DNA of 64,000 bases from Manduca sexta (taxonomy: Eukaryota; Arthropoda; Insecta; Lepidoptera; Sphingidae), in contig NC_051137.1 of NCBI RefSeq assembly GCF_014839805.1, forward strand, positions 7,677,170-7,741,169, in the 5' to 3' direction. The position numbers were made by a program, and so were the translations under genes. This document shows positions 41,824-56,800 of the stretch, one piece after another. A model generated the notes under the pieces. That model was not told the origin of the DNA, ran no database searches, and saw nothing but the letters and a program-made list of their open reading frames with translations. Numbering within the stretch: position 1 is the stretch's first letter; the number at the start of each line of letters is the position of its first letter.

Positions 41824-44800
41824 AATTTTACTAATTGCATTTTTGGCATCAGTATCGATCCCTAATCACCCCCTGATAGTTATTTTGGAAATATATTTCA
41901 TGTACAGAATTGACCTCTCTACAGATTTATTATAAGTATAGATGTCAGTTAACATGATTTAATCAAAAAGTCGTTCCTTCTATCAATTAAAATCGAATAC
42001 AGGATTTTAATCGATAGTATATTTTTTCCAATGAATAAAATAATTTTGAATTAAAATTCCCATCTCAAATATTTTTTTTTTTTTACTTCTTAATAAACAA
42101 GGTTGTCGTAATTATACCCCGCTTCAAAGCACAATTTGACATTCTATAAATATATGCCATAGGTACCTAATGGTTAAAAAAATATGTTCTAAATTTAAAC
42201 TGTTAACGAAACCGAGGAATAATTACAAAATGGCATTCTAATATGGACAGGTCGCGTGCGCTACACGAAGTTAAATACATTAACTAAACCGAGTGCGTTC
42301 TAAAATCAAAATCGATTAAACAAGGCAAATTGCTAGCTGGGTTTTTGTTCTCTACTTGCTCTGCGGGTGCAGTGCCACCGACCGTCGAAGTTGGAACAGC
42401 GACAGTAGCGCAAAATGGCGAGGAGTCGATAAAATATTTTGTATCAGAGATGAATTTACTATTGACTATTCGTTTTGATCCTACATGAATACGTCTGGAT
42501 TTTACCTCTAGTTTAAACGAAACCATTAGGTTCAAACGAAAATTTCTGGCCGGCGTATTTCCTATGATATAAGCTAGAGTCCCAAAAAGATTTTCTACAT
42601 GCATATTCAAAACAAATAGTTTCGAGTAAGGCACACTGAATTGATGCACGAATCAAGATCCATCTCTCGTTTCTCAGCTAGACTACTTGACCGCCTTACC
42701 GCGAAGTCTGCCTAGTAAACAATGCTTGGCATATTTTAATAAGTTGATTAACTGCTAGCATTTAGCTGTGCTTCTAACAGGGGACGGCATGTCGGCATAA
42801 GCGCAGTAAAAAGCCGAGAGATGCGCAGTGTCGCACACGTGCATCCGCTCGCATCTTGCCGAGTTATTTATATGCACCGCTCAAACTGTGACCTTCGACA
42901 TTTTAAATCCAATAAAAAAATCCGCGTGTTATGGCGGTTTTGTCCGTTTCGGTATTAGAATATTTTATAGCTACCTATTTGTAATAGTAAATCAATAATA
43001 AGGGAAATTCATTTATTTAATAGTAGCATGGTAACCCGTCCGCACTATAAATATCTCCAAACCGAATGCTATTTTTTATCAATTTGACTTTGCCGTACTT
43101 TAGTGCCGCATTTCCACAGATTTTAGCGTAACTACAAAAGAAGACTCGTAAGTCACATTTATGGCTCTTCACATTTGGTTGTTAATGTCTTTATTTTGAG
43201 CTTGATTACTGTTTTTGTTCATAAAATCCAATTAATATTTCAAATCCCCCATAATCTGTATTGATAACTTTACTTCTGTTTACAATAGCGTTACGAGCTA
43301 AGGTGATAACTTATTTGAACTTTTAGTATCATTGTCCGGTGCTAGGTTTTATTATTCTTTACTGTCTACTATTTGCGTAGCCATAGCTGTTAGCAATTAT
43401 CGTAAAAGGTATGTGACCGCAAAATGATTTTCCATAACCAGTAGTAAAGATATGAAAATGTAAAACGCTGTACACAGCGCAGTTTCAGTTTAAAAATTAA
43501 TGAGATGACCTAATTTGTAGAACTGTAAATTATTTTCATAACTCTTTTACTTTAAACTTCATAAGTACTTATAGGTAGGTAATTATTTGTATTAAAATGT
43601 AAAGAAAGTTAATGTACACATTTTAGTAGTTGAATAGGTAAATAGTGAGCAATTTTATCATATTTGCATGTTGAGTTCATGCGTTATATGAGAATAATGA
43701 TAACAAACAAAAAAGACTAACTAATAGTGTATGATAACATCTGAATTAGGACAATTTCTGATGTTCAAATACTTGAAGAAGTATGTAAGTAAGTAGTAAG
43801 TAAACGCTTACTGTAGAGAACTACAGTCGTTAGGCGTATTTTCAAATTGTAAGTCGAAAAAAGATTTGTACTGCCGAATTTCAAATATTCATTAGTGTTT
43901 ATGGCTACAGGATTTACCATTCGCAGGTAACATACAACAGACATAATTCCAAAAATGTTATTAATTTCTAAACACAAATTTCATATTTTAATGTCAACAC
44001 TATCCCTCACTACTGTCAATTGCCTTCTAACGAGACGTCACTTGTCAAATTGATTTATATTCAGTTTGTGTTTTCGCGTGCTTTCTCTACATTTCTTCAC
44101 TCGAAAACGTAAATATTTTTTAATTAAAATAATGTTTAAACAGTTTAATTTCAAATGTTTTGACATGGTACATGACATTACTTGATACATCTTTTGTAAT
44201 CCTATATGAAGTTCGTTTATGCCAAACATAGCCACACTCACTTCTGCGATAATCTAAGTAATACAACAGGAAAGGAAAACAGAAAATCCGTGACTTTGAC
44301 AGACACTCCCGAAACCGGCTTTCAACAAGTTTTTCTTTCATTACTGTTATCCTACTTTTCGATTACGAGATTTATAATGTTTTTTTATCGCCAATGAATG
44401 TTTATAATTTACTAAATTGGTGTTTACATAATCATACCTAAATTGCAAACGTAATGTGTTAAACTCCCAACAGGAGTAAATTAGGACAAACATTTCGTAA
44501 ATATTGTAATGACAAAAAATATATAAGAAATCGAGGAATTTTCCGATTTATTATAGCCTTTTTTTTGTATTTATACATCTTTAAAACTGACAAAACATAT
44601 ATACATTTTTGGAAAAAGTGTTTAATACTTCCCCCTCTCCCTTTCGACAAACAATACATTTTACACTTTCTCATACACGTATTAAAACTATTAAGCAGTC
44701 CGTGTGTGAAGCAAGTTAAGTTTAAAACCTTAACACCGACCAAATTGGATTTAACGGTTGAATCCATATTAAAACATAGTCATTAACGGCTACAATCCAA

Positions 44801-47800
44801 ACATTTTTTATACACCGAGACTTAATTATGTCATCTTTCACTCACAACTTCATCCTTTTCTCGCGTGCCTTTCACATATGTGCTGTCTCTCTCTAACAGT
44901 CAAAAAGCAGGATGAATCGCCCGTATTGCATCGCCACTCTCGATCATTAAACACGTTTGTATGCGAGGCCTCGTATTTTTATATAACGCCTATTTGAGTA
45001 GACCAGATCACTGGAGAACAACAGAAACGATCCCGGTTTTATTTCGACTCGACGTTATCTCGCGTCTCGTGAGATTTACCGGGATGATACAGCAAAATGA
45101 CTTTGATATTTTAATAGGTATTCGGTTACTGACATTAATTAATGCGCTGGTTCTTATTAGATGATGAATACTGTATAAGTGCTGGCATTTACTGACACTG
45201 CACCGTTTAGAAATCTCTTTGGCATTCGAAGTTTGTAGAATCCCACGATACCGACCAAACTATTTTAAGTGAAACTTACTCCCTGGTGTATGACGGCTCG
45301 TGCCACAGAAGGGTCAAACAACATTTCAATCATACTCATTATATTTTAATCTAATTTATTGCCTTTCTAAAATATATTTTAATTTACAAATACAAATATA
45401 AACTCAGTATGCCACAAAATAATTTTTTTTGTTGGGTAAAATATCACACAATTTTTTTGTTATATACCCGACAAAAATGCTAAATTGACAGTAAGAAATA
45501 TAAGCGTCAGTAGTCAAAGTCAAAGCAGACAGTGTGAAATAAGATTGAGTAGGAACGAACCCTAGCACCGATCACGCATCACGTCAAACAGAATAGAAAT
45601 ACGGTACGTGGTCAATTAGTATCATACAACTATACAATACAGTTACAATTGCTACTACATCAAATCTAACTTAAACTCCTACCGATGCCACGAAGTATAA
45701 AGTTCTCATAGTTTCACGATCGGACTAAGGGCGTGAGAATATTGAAGTTCGGAAGCGGCGTGCACGCAAATCAAGTGCAATTTCGCCCGAGGCGGGGATT
45801 GTGGCTTAGATACTTGCTGACGCAGAGTGGATCTGTACTGAACAAGGCGTGGGGACTTCTCAGTCACGATCCGCATTGTTGCAGGTAATTTCATTAAGTA
45901 CCTCTCATAGCAATTCACTCGTAATGCTTCGGTGTATCTTGAATTAAGTCTGAAACCCGAACAACGCCAATAATTTGGCAAAGACTGTTCAGGGTTTAAA
46001 GTTATTAGGTAGTAGGTAGTTTTAGTTTATAGTTACTACAAATTATATATCATTGTCAAACGGTTAGTTCTACACTTATTTAAAAACCAACAAAAGTCGG
46101 TCCGCGTGAATCGCTAGGCGACTTTTCGCATCATCAATATAAACGGTTGTAATGACATGTAATTATCTCACCTTTCTCATTACACAATATGCTAAACAAT
46201 CAGTGCACTTTCTCGTGTAAACATCAGCCCAACGTGTGAAGTGCTTACGCTTCACAAATATCCCATAGCCTACTTGTCATGTTGATCTAAATGTATTTTC
46301 TGTGGGAACATTGGCTCAATCGACTACTGACCGATGCTTCTACATACCTTTTTTCTATAAGTAAGGTCGGTAACAAATAGTAGGTAATTATAGTGCGTTT
46401 TAGTACGCCGCTCTGAATGTATTTCCTTATTCTTCTTAATATTAATATACCAGTTAGTTATATCCTATAATTGGCGATTGTACTGTATTCGAAATTGATA
46501 CAGTAAGTAAGCTGTTTTATGTCCGATTAAAGTAAAATAAAAATCTATAACGAATCATATACGAACATCTGAAAATTATAGATTAAAGAGCTTCGATCAG
46601 TATTGTTGATCGAGGTAAAAAAGTTAAAATGTTTTAGATATTTACAGTCTCGCTATAATCAAGATATTTAAGTATAAACAAGCATTTCCCTTTATCTTTA
46701 TCTACTTTAAGTTAAGAGGCCGAAACCTAGTATGACAGTTTTGAAAGAGCTGTCGATAACAATCAAGGATGAAATTCGTCGACCAATAAAATTCTTTCTT
46801 CGCATTTGTGGAATAAATACTGACTAAAATCCAAATAGTTTACTTTCGCGAGTAAAATATTAAACTGTTGACTCTGAAATGTGACATTACATAAGTTAAT
46901 AATGATAAAGAAGTAAATGCTATTATTTAAAACACTGTACTGACATTGACATCTACAATCCACACAGATACTGTTAACGTGCAAAACAAATCATTAAAAT
47001 ATTCCCCGTAGCGACCACAACCCATGTCGAACTTCACATTAGTTTTGCTGAAGTTATGATAACCGAATAGCTATTCAAATAAATAGCCACTACACGACAC
47101 GTGAGACATACATTTTATACACAAAAAATAATAATAAACGATTACAGTTAGTTGTTGTTTTATTAAAAAAAACGACAATGAAACGGGAACTCCAAATTAC
47201 TGTTCTAAACTAAAAGACATCATTTCACGAGCCAATTAATCAAACAAGTTTTGACGTACGAAAATTATACAAACCACGAATTATGAATTTGCTCCATAAA
47301 ATGTTAGGTGATGAGTAAAGAGTCTGCGTGCATGTGTGTCAGTAATTATTATATGATTCACTAGCCGGAAATACCTACACAGTGGTATATTTTTAAGTAT
47401 TTGATGGTGAAGAAATTCCACTTTCATATCTTGATGATTTTTCGGCAGTATTGTTTGAAACAATATTGAATACGTGTGATCAGTATTTAAATATGGTTTT
47501 TTGTTGTTTCATTTTTATTTAAAAATGTAGATTTTAAAAGCTTCAGTATTAAGACTCTTTTTTTTTATTTTGTAAAAGGATAAAAAAAAAGATTACTAAT
47601 ATCATTCTTCAATGTTTAGTTCAGTACCTAATGAATAAAAATTTGAAATTAAATAAAAACTTATTTTGTATAAATTAAATTATTATGAAAACAAAACGCA
47701 AAAGTCCCAACCTGAGTTGATACTCAGGTTGGGACTTTTGGTCACAATATATAATACCTATAATTCCATTGTCCAGCTCAAACGTATTCATCAGATTTTC

Positions 47801-50800
47801 AACATTTTAATTACAAGTTTTAGTGGAGAAGGACAATACACATACGGGCTGCAAGTTAAATAAAAGCTTGCTAAAGCAACGGTTTTAATTCAAAAATTCT
47901 TTTGTTCTATATAATTCAATGTCACTCAACAAAACAAATGGTCAAGATTCGACCCCTAGTTACTGTGCGGTCCATAAGCCTGATTGCTAGGGGCGATATT
48001 ACTCAGGGGCAGAATCGCGTTATGCCCCTACATATTTTTCCCAGTACGCCAAGAAGTCTGTTGATAATTGCACCTTGATCCCTGAGGTAATAAATCTTAA
48101 TAAAGTAGCAAACGTACACCCCTAATCTCCCTTCCAGCCTTAATAAATTAAACACACGTTGGATTAATACCTGCGTATATCCTTAGCTGAATAACGGTAC
48201 ATATTATGTTCCGGCGAAATTTACAGATAACCTAAAGAAACACCTCTTGCCAGAAAGCCGCATATATTATTTAAGAATGTTTGTGTACAAATGGAATCAG
48301 TTATGGCGGAGTTATAGCCAATGATATTTGAATAATAGTTATAGTTTGTTCCCTTATATGTGGGATGTTGAAATTGAAAATTAGCGAACTTCTTCTGGAT
48401 AATTTTATTGTTAATAATTACACATCTTATTCATCTTACTTACTTCATACGCCCTTATTGTATAACCAGCCAGCAACTCAAATACATTAAAACCTTTTTT
48501 AAGATAGATTTGCAATACTTATTACAATGTACGCCAATGAAAGAATTTTCTGAGAACACACAAAAGTAAATTAGGTAGAATTATCCATAATCAAATAATA
48601 GAACCGAAACATAGATGAGATACCAAATCATTTCACATTTTGTTTCATATATATATTGCTCACTGAATTCTATTGTAATGTCTTATAAAAATCAGACTAG
48701 AGGTACGCCAGTTTTCGAGTTAACAGTTCCACGTAGAAACTCCAACATAACCCAGAGTTACCTATAACCGAACCACACACACGAGCAACATAGGCTATAA
48801 TTAGAAACACACTTACTATGTTTAGTCGTATTTATCTGTTTGAAACAGAGTGTAAACCCGCGCCCTCTTTGAGACTCTGACCCTGTATCATTACACGAAG
48901 GTGTTCCACTTCGCGTGTTCTCCATACAACACTAAAATATTATTGATGATGTTCAACCATGACCTTTCATGTTTAGAACGAATTAGAAAGCATATTTTGT
49001 AAATGCATGAAAGGCGCATTTATGAATTTATATTATAAACGCAGAATAGATAGTTCTTTTCCGTTAATTTGATAGAACAAACAAATCCCCACTCACTATT
49101 AGCTATGCAATAACAGTTTATATAACTGCTTCTAAATGTTTAAGATAAAATAAGTGTAATTTTCATACACCTATCACACTTTTTTTTCACTTTGGCCGAC
49201 CTGGAATTTAACCCAGGACTTCTGAGCGGTGATCCCCGCAAGCAATACCACCGAGGCAGTCACTCACCATCTAGTGATATATTATTAAATCCGTACGTTC
49301 GCTTTATACAGCAATTATCTATGCGTAAGTTTTTGTTATACAACTATACCTACATTAAAATCTACTTCAAAACTACGAAACACATACGTAAACGGAGGCA
49401 TAACATCAAAGCAGAGCGTTATGGCATGTTCTAAACAGCAGTTCATAATTACTTGGGGCATGTTTATTTCGTAGTTAGGGTCTCAGCGACCCCGAAACAA
49501 TCTCTGCCTAACTTCAGATGCTCTATTACAAAAGCCAAAATTATAACCCCTCTTACTTTGCCCCTAAGCATGAACTTAGACCGTCTCGTACCGCGTGCAT
49601 TTCAATTGCGGATAAATTCGAAGGGCTCTCGGAGTCTCGACTCCAGGCAATGCTGAACCGAACAATGCGGAATGGAGTGCATATATACGACTAGCAATGC
49701 GTGTCGCCGACAAAGCCCTGGCGTTACTGCACGTTTTTTTACTCCTTCGCATATTCGATTAACGTAGCCAGGTCATCAGAATTGTAACTAAATACACATA
49801 AAACTTTTTTGTGGAGCAGTAATTTGTCGCAGTTTTCCTTTCGCGTTGTAATGAATTCATAATCAAAATACGGAACAACAAAGGTTATAGACATAACTCA
49901 GTATGTATTAACAGTACTATATTATTTATATTATTATATACAAAATATTGATATTTATTGTTGCTTAACATGTCATTTAAGGTGGAACAATTCAACCACG
50001 CACGTTCGTGACTCTAACTGACTTGATGTCGCTACACTCTTCGATTTTGTATCAATTAATAAACTTAATTTACTTCTTTTTATATTATTCTTACGATAGA
50101 ATTCATGCTAAATAAAATGAACTTATTATTAAAATACGTGAAGAAAATACTTTGTACCCTTTTTAAGCACATTGTGTGTGAAGGAGAATGATATTAGCAC
50201 AATTATAATTCATATAGAGAAGGGGTGCAAAGGAACCTTAATAAAATTTAACAAATTGCTGTCAAATGTCGACCACTGGGAGACCAATAGTAAATATCCA
50301 ATACATCAAGTCTAAAATTTACTATTATTACGAACTGTGAATTTAGTTTGTAAAGAAATTAACGACTTACCTAATATCAAATAAATAATTGAATTTTCTT
50401 CAGTTTACTTTCATTATACAGTAATACAGGTGTAATAATACCTACTTACAATAATTGTTACATAAGAAAATAATAAACCCGAATATTTAAACAAAACTAA
50501 TACAAAGGTATTTCTATTAAAACTATATCAGATAAATTGAACCATTTCGTAGAACCCAAAACAAACAACATGGAAATCTCCACTTCGTATGTTTTAGAAC
50601 TACACATATAAACATTACCTAACATGAACAATTTACATGATTTGGCCATATCACTATTATAATACTATAGGTACACAAACAACTAACAGTCTAATGGCAA
50701 CAACGTTTTTATGGTCGTAACGTTTTATGAAGATACTATGTTAAAATGATAGCAACCTACATCGAGCAACTACGCATATAACTCCCTGTTGCCATCTGTC

Positions 50801-53800
50801 ACAGTTTGCGGTCAGAGTTCAAACAAATCCGTAGATAATAATTCGCCTAAAATATTAATTAGCACAAAAAAAAAAAAAAACAAAAAATAATTCAACAATC
50901 ATCGTGTTTGAACATAATTTTATAGTTGAAGAGGTGATCGTGTCAGTTAATATGGCATGGCACAGACCGTGAGAGATATCGACATAACACGCAACTATTA
51001 CACACATTTTTGAATCGGCATGTAACCGTTATTATTTGTGTAACGCGATTTAATCATTTTGAATATTCGGTTTATAGTAGTAACATACCTACAGCCCACA
51101 GTTTATAGCGATGTGTTTTTTACCATCCATTACAAATTGACATACCAAAGGACATGGTAAACATTTATAATTAAAACAAAGAAAGATAAACTCTACATCT
51201 AAAATAAAATTTTGACGTTAAAAATATTCTCAAACGCGAGATACCTAAACATAATTTACATTTCATACGTGTAAAAAGAGAATGGTAAAAACGCGCGGTC
51301 AATTTATGACGCGTCAAATAAATTGTGATGTGATGTTGGCGAAGCGTGTAAACGTATCGCGGTCACTCCAAGCAGTTTAGGAAGACGAGCAAATTACTGC
51401 AATCAAATCACAATCACTGTGAAAGCCTATAAGCACGCGGCGGCTCGCGCAACCATCTCAATCGGAACATCAGGCTGCCTCGATTCAGTGTCTTTTCAAT
51501 ATATGTACGAGATGTAATTGTACTAGAATTACTAAATGCACCCGATTCACGAGCGCGCTCCACGAGTTCAATAATTTTGAGCAGAAACGGCCGTGGGTTT
51601 GGAACAAAACTATTCGTTAGATGACCTATCTAATGTTAAATACGTACCTATTATTAAAGTTCTATCTTTTACATTACATTACTTACATTTTCTCAGCGAA
51701 GTATAGTGTAAGAAATTTTATTTGTCATAAAAATGACCTGTTAACTGTGTATATATGTACTAAGTATGTACTTATTCTGAGATGCTTTTCGAAAAACTTT
51801 TGTAAAGGGAATTATAAGATAAAATGTTATGACAGAATACATTAATGAGGACTGCAAGTTTAATTAATATAATCTATTCATAAAATAATTATAATAGCTT
51901 CAAACGTTCTTCATGCACAGTGAAATATACTAAGCCAATTTGGTCCACAAACTTTTCGTACGTAACTTGTATTCTAAGGATCTACATCGAAGTCTAACGG
52001 TTTACACAGGCGCATACAGGCGCAGTCTTGAGCAAACTCTATTAATAATGCAATTGCAGTTTCTGAGTAGCAGTATTCGGTGATGTAATAGGCACCAAGC
52101 CTTTACCATTTTAAAAAAGCTACTAAACTCACTTTTGACATCACTACAACGAATTCGCTGTTATAACATTCGAACCGTTTAGTTTCTAATTAAAACTATT
52201 CCGTTATGATTAAGTGCACGACATGCATCCTCAAACAATATAATGAAGTGACAGGGGAGCAGATGAGGCGATCATGTAAACATCGGGGTCAGACATAGGA
52301 AGTACGCATACGTAATTGTGGCGAGTGGACACAATGAGGGGAATTGGCCAGTGCGGCGATTGTTGTGCGACCGACGCCCGCACCCATTGCCATTGATTGA
52401 ATGAATGCGTGAATTTAACAAACAACGCACCACAAACGGTCCGTAACTTGATCGCGCGTTCCATGACGATACCCATTCACTTGCCGATTATATTGAAAGT
52501 CATGTTCAGTGTAATCAATTTATGTTAAATAACAATAACGAGTTGGAATATTGTTATTAAATTTTACCATTAAATGCCAACGGCCGAACTATGGATTTTA
52601 AATGAATTTCGAATATTGCATCAGATGAGCTAGACCAGACTGAAACCATCTCCTGACCCTCGGTGCCCGTCCGGATGTGCCAATTTCCACCGACGACGGT
52701 TCGTCACACTAACATCACGCCTGCTATCCTGTGCTATTTATTACTAACTTGCGACAAACTTCTAATACGATTTACTTTGAAGATAAATCTTTCTTTTAGA
52801 TTATAAAATCGTATTAAATAATTACCACTACAATAATTGTGTATTTTTCCTCGATCAGTGCACATATTATATGCTAGTATTTCTAATATGGAAATCGTGT
52901 GTTTTTTGGTAAAGTCCGAAACCTAGTTTTATTCCGATGTCTAACATTCTCATAAACATAATTAATAATTACCCATATTATATACAAACATATTGTAAAG
53001 TTAATTGCAGTGAATGACCGGAAGCCGATATACCGTTTTCGTACATAATACGTTCTGAAACCGATAAAAAACTCATAATAAATACTAATAACCGCAAAAA
53101 CAATTATTTTACAGCTCAATTTTTGGACTTCGGCAGCTATTATCATAAATCCATTATTAACGGATAAGAGGAACAAATCAGATATTGCATGAGGTAGATG
53201 CGTTAGCTTGACAAGGAATAAAATAGCAAATTTGATTACTATATAGACTAAGGAAACGAATATAAATATATTTTTTAAAACAAAAAGGAAGAGTTATAAA
53301 ATATGCTGGATGTTATGTTCCTTACCTATACCTTTATTCTAGTTCCACGCGGGATATAACCTATGTAGCGAGGCAACACGCTTTTTACGTGGTATTTTTC
53401 AGAAAGAATTTGGCCTAGTTTTACACCAATATCGTTTCTATCATATTAAAAACCTAGGCCCAGGCCGAGAAACAATCCCACATCGCTGGTAGGAGAAAAA
53501 TAATAGAAATGAGCTGCGCTTATTTATCTCGAGAAAGTACGTTAAGAAAGTAAATTTAATTTAAAAATATCGCTTGGAAAATAGTTCTAAAAACTTTGGT
53601 AATCGATAAATCGCCTAAAAATCCATGCAACATTTTCTAAGGTAAAGCCGAATGAAAGTATCGAGAGCACTTCAAAGTGTTTGTTGGTTACCGTTGGAAG
53701 AGAGTACGGAATTAATTTGCCAATAGAGCACGCTTTTCAGTAGACAAAGGTGCTTTGACGATACTCCCCTGAGCGCCGTGATTCTACTAGCGAACGTTGC

Positions 53801-56800
53801 GAGCCTCAGCTCCAGTTCGATATTACTTTATCAACTTATTTCTCCGTTATGATACAAACTTATTACACTTCTACCGATTTTTTCTTTAGTTTACATCACG
53901 TTTATCTATTTAACTCAAACAATATAAAAAAAATGATAATTCAGTTATCTTGTATTTTTCTTAAATCAATTTAAGCGTTGTAGGCGGCATTTTTATATGT
54001 AAAATTAATTAATATATTAAACTTAGATAATATTCAAACTAGTTAAAAATGCCGCCGCATACATTTCTCTTGCGATAATGATATACAATATTAGTACAGT
54101 AATACCTTTACACTGTGGTAATTCTCGATTAAAATCATCAATGACTAAAAGAGAAACAAATTATGAATTGTTGCAAGGTCACGTTTATGGGATTGATAAA
54201 TATCCACATAACGATATGATTCGAGGCGGTCGGGATCGGGTGCTGTCCGCCTCTGCCCGGGGCTCATGCGCGGCCACCCACCTCGCCCAAGCAAAGAACG
54301 TTGGAATTAAACAAAACTGATGTGTTTCGACACCCAAAGATATGAACCAACTGGATTAATATTTTTGAATCAGTCTCAAGATTGGATGGATTTTGACGTT
54401 TACAAAAATTGTATAGTAGCAGGCTGTAATGAGAAGTCCCTATTTGAAGTTCTGACGCATCTGTAAATTTTGCCGGGGTTTGATTACCGTATAACTTGCA
54501 AAGTTATAAGCAAAAACGTTTTCACGATACATAAAAATAGTTACTATAACTTGACAACGCATAGGATTAACATTTCGTCAGGGAATTTGACATATTTTTA
54601 TCAATGAGAGTGCAAGACAACGGAATAGTGTACTTATCGTTACAAGGGGTTGTCCTTGTTTAATATTATTATATGATGAAAAGTGTAAGTTTTAGTGAAG
54701 AAATTCATTAGGTACATAATATTGTTCAAAGTAAGTTTACTTTATCTATACTATTATATAATATAAAATAAAAATATTGGTAAGAGTACTTTATAAAGAA
54801 ATCCAATTGCATTGTATCCTATCGTTATCGAACCCTTATTGTAACTAGTAGAATGAACGGTTATGTACAATTTGCTAAAATATTATATTGGAGTTTTAAT
54901 ATAAGCCTACCTATGTGTTTCAAATTCCAATAGATCGTGATTGTCACGGTGCGTGTAATCAAAAGCGAGACGTGGCCGGGGCCGTGCGACAGGTCCCTGA
55001 TTATCAACGCATTCTCCATGGTGTGGTTGCAACCTGTCGCTTCCATCCTATTTCATTGCTATTATACCTTATGGGAATGCCACGCGCTAAGACCAATTTG
55101 CTCGTGCTGTCGCTAATTTTCTATGACAACCGAGACTTTACGCCATTAAAAGAAAATTACTATGCAATTGTGTCCGCGTCGCCGCATATTTGCGACTTTA
55201 TTCTTTCTTCCTTATTAACATGCTGCAATATCGCATAGAGTAAAGGCGTTCACATTTGTATTAAAATGAAATTGTTCTTAGTATTTATTGGACTTGCTCG
55301 TCCAACATTACGTATTCAGTGTTCATGGCAAACGTAATTAAACGTTTGGTCTACAGTCTAAAGGCAGTCGGTTTGACGGGGTAAACAATTAGTCGGTCGT
55401 GCTGGGAAGTTTGTTATCGTGACTCGAAACAGGGCTTGCTTCAGGACAGGCTCGGGACCTGTCGACGATATGCTCCAGTGATCCATTCGACTCGGCAGGT
55501 GCGTATGACGCAAACAACAACATTCTTCAACCACGACATTGCCATAATACTTCAGTACAGAGAATTTCATTTGTTCAAAAGGCCAGTACAACTTTTTACA
55601 TAGATTCAAAGTTTTATGTTTACCAGGAAATATGAATAGTAATGCCTATTTGATTAGTTTATTAAGCGTTTTATTCAATACCATTTTGGTAATAAAAGTG
55701 TTTAACAAAATGTACCGATCAAATGGGATTTATTTAAAAAAGAGTCGATTATAAAGAAAGTACACGCGTGCGAACAAGCTACTATTAGCTGAATGTAAGG
55801 AAATTCTTTTAACGAATAAGAAATGTGTATATTCATCCACTCTAGTAATTGCATTAGACTCTGTAACATTGAACAGAGTTTGATCTTGGTTAAAAAACAA
55901 AATACTTATATGTTCTTTGGAAATAGGACTCTGATTGTATATTTTATATTAAGTCGTAACTCGTAGGTCTACTCTACATACATATATTACTCTACTTGCA
56001 TATTAAGTGGATTTAAGTTTTTTACGAATAGATCAGTTAGTAGATATTATAAAGAAGCTAGATACTAACCGCAATTCACTAATTATTTATGATAGTATCT
56101 CGTAAAACATATCCCTAAAATACATTAGCTGCGTATTTTCCATCGTGTTATACCGACAAATAGTTAAAAATCTATGTATTCTCGTCATTGTTTTACATCT
56201 GAGAACAGAGTTGCGGTTATGCGTGATACGCCTAATGTCATAAGATTTGTATTTTACTTGTTGATAATCACATATTTTATAAAATTTACGTAATTTTGCA
56301 AAATTCAAAAAAATATTTAAATATTTTGTAATAAATAATATCCGCTGACGACTAGCTAAAGAAAATACTTCCTAATATTTCAAATGAACGACGAAATATT
56401 TTGACTTAATAATTATTATAGGAATAGTTTTCAAAGTTATAATTAGATGTATGCATTATCACTTACCTCCATTGCCTGCATTTGTGATGGTCACCCAGAA
56501 ATCGATTGTTTTCTCAGGCCCGAGCTCCTCATAGTCCCACTTCTTTTTAACTTTCACTACACCACTAGGTTCGACGGTTACCCAAGGATTTTCGTCACGG
56601 ATCTTAAATGTTTCGCGATCTGTTTCTTTTTCAAGGGTGAATACAGCCCTTCCCTCTACCTCGCCGTCGGCCTCAGTAAATTCAATTCGCTTTGTTGGTC
56701 TTACTGCGCGAGTTACTCGTCGCTTATCTCGGTGAAGTATCGGCAACTCTTTTCGATCGAAAACAACAAATTCCAAATAAACCCTTGACGGTTGGCTTTT

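Noticed and set aside
41664..41849. Minus-strand frame rich in Cys-Leu-Ser-Val repeats
   Set aside because: It is the translated CAGA microsatellite inside the Helitron.
42284..42649. 121-codon minus-strand open frame in intron 1
   Set aside because: Longest isolated frame in the intron, but no domain, no codon bias and no splice partners that I can recognise; possibly an old repeat fragment.
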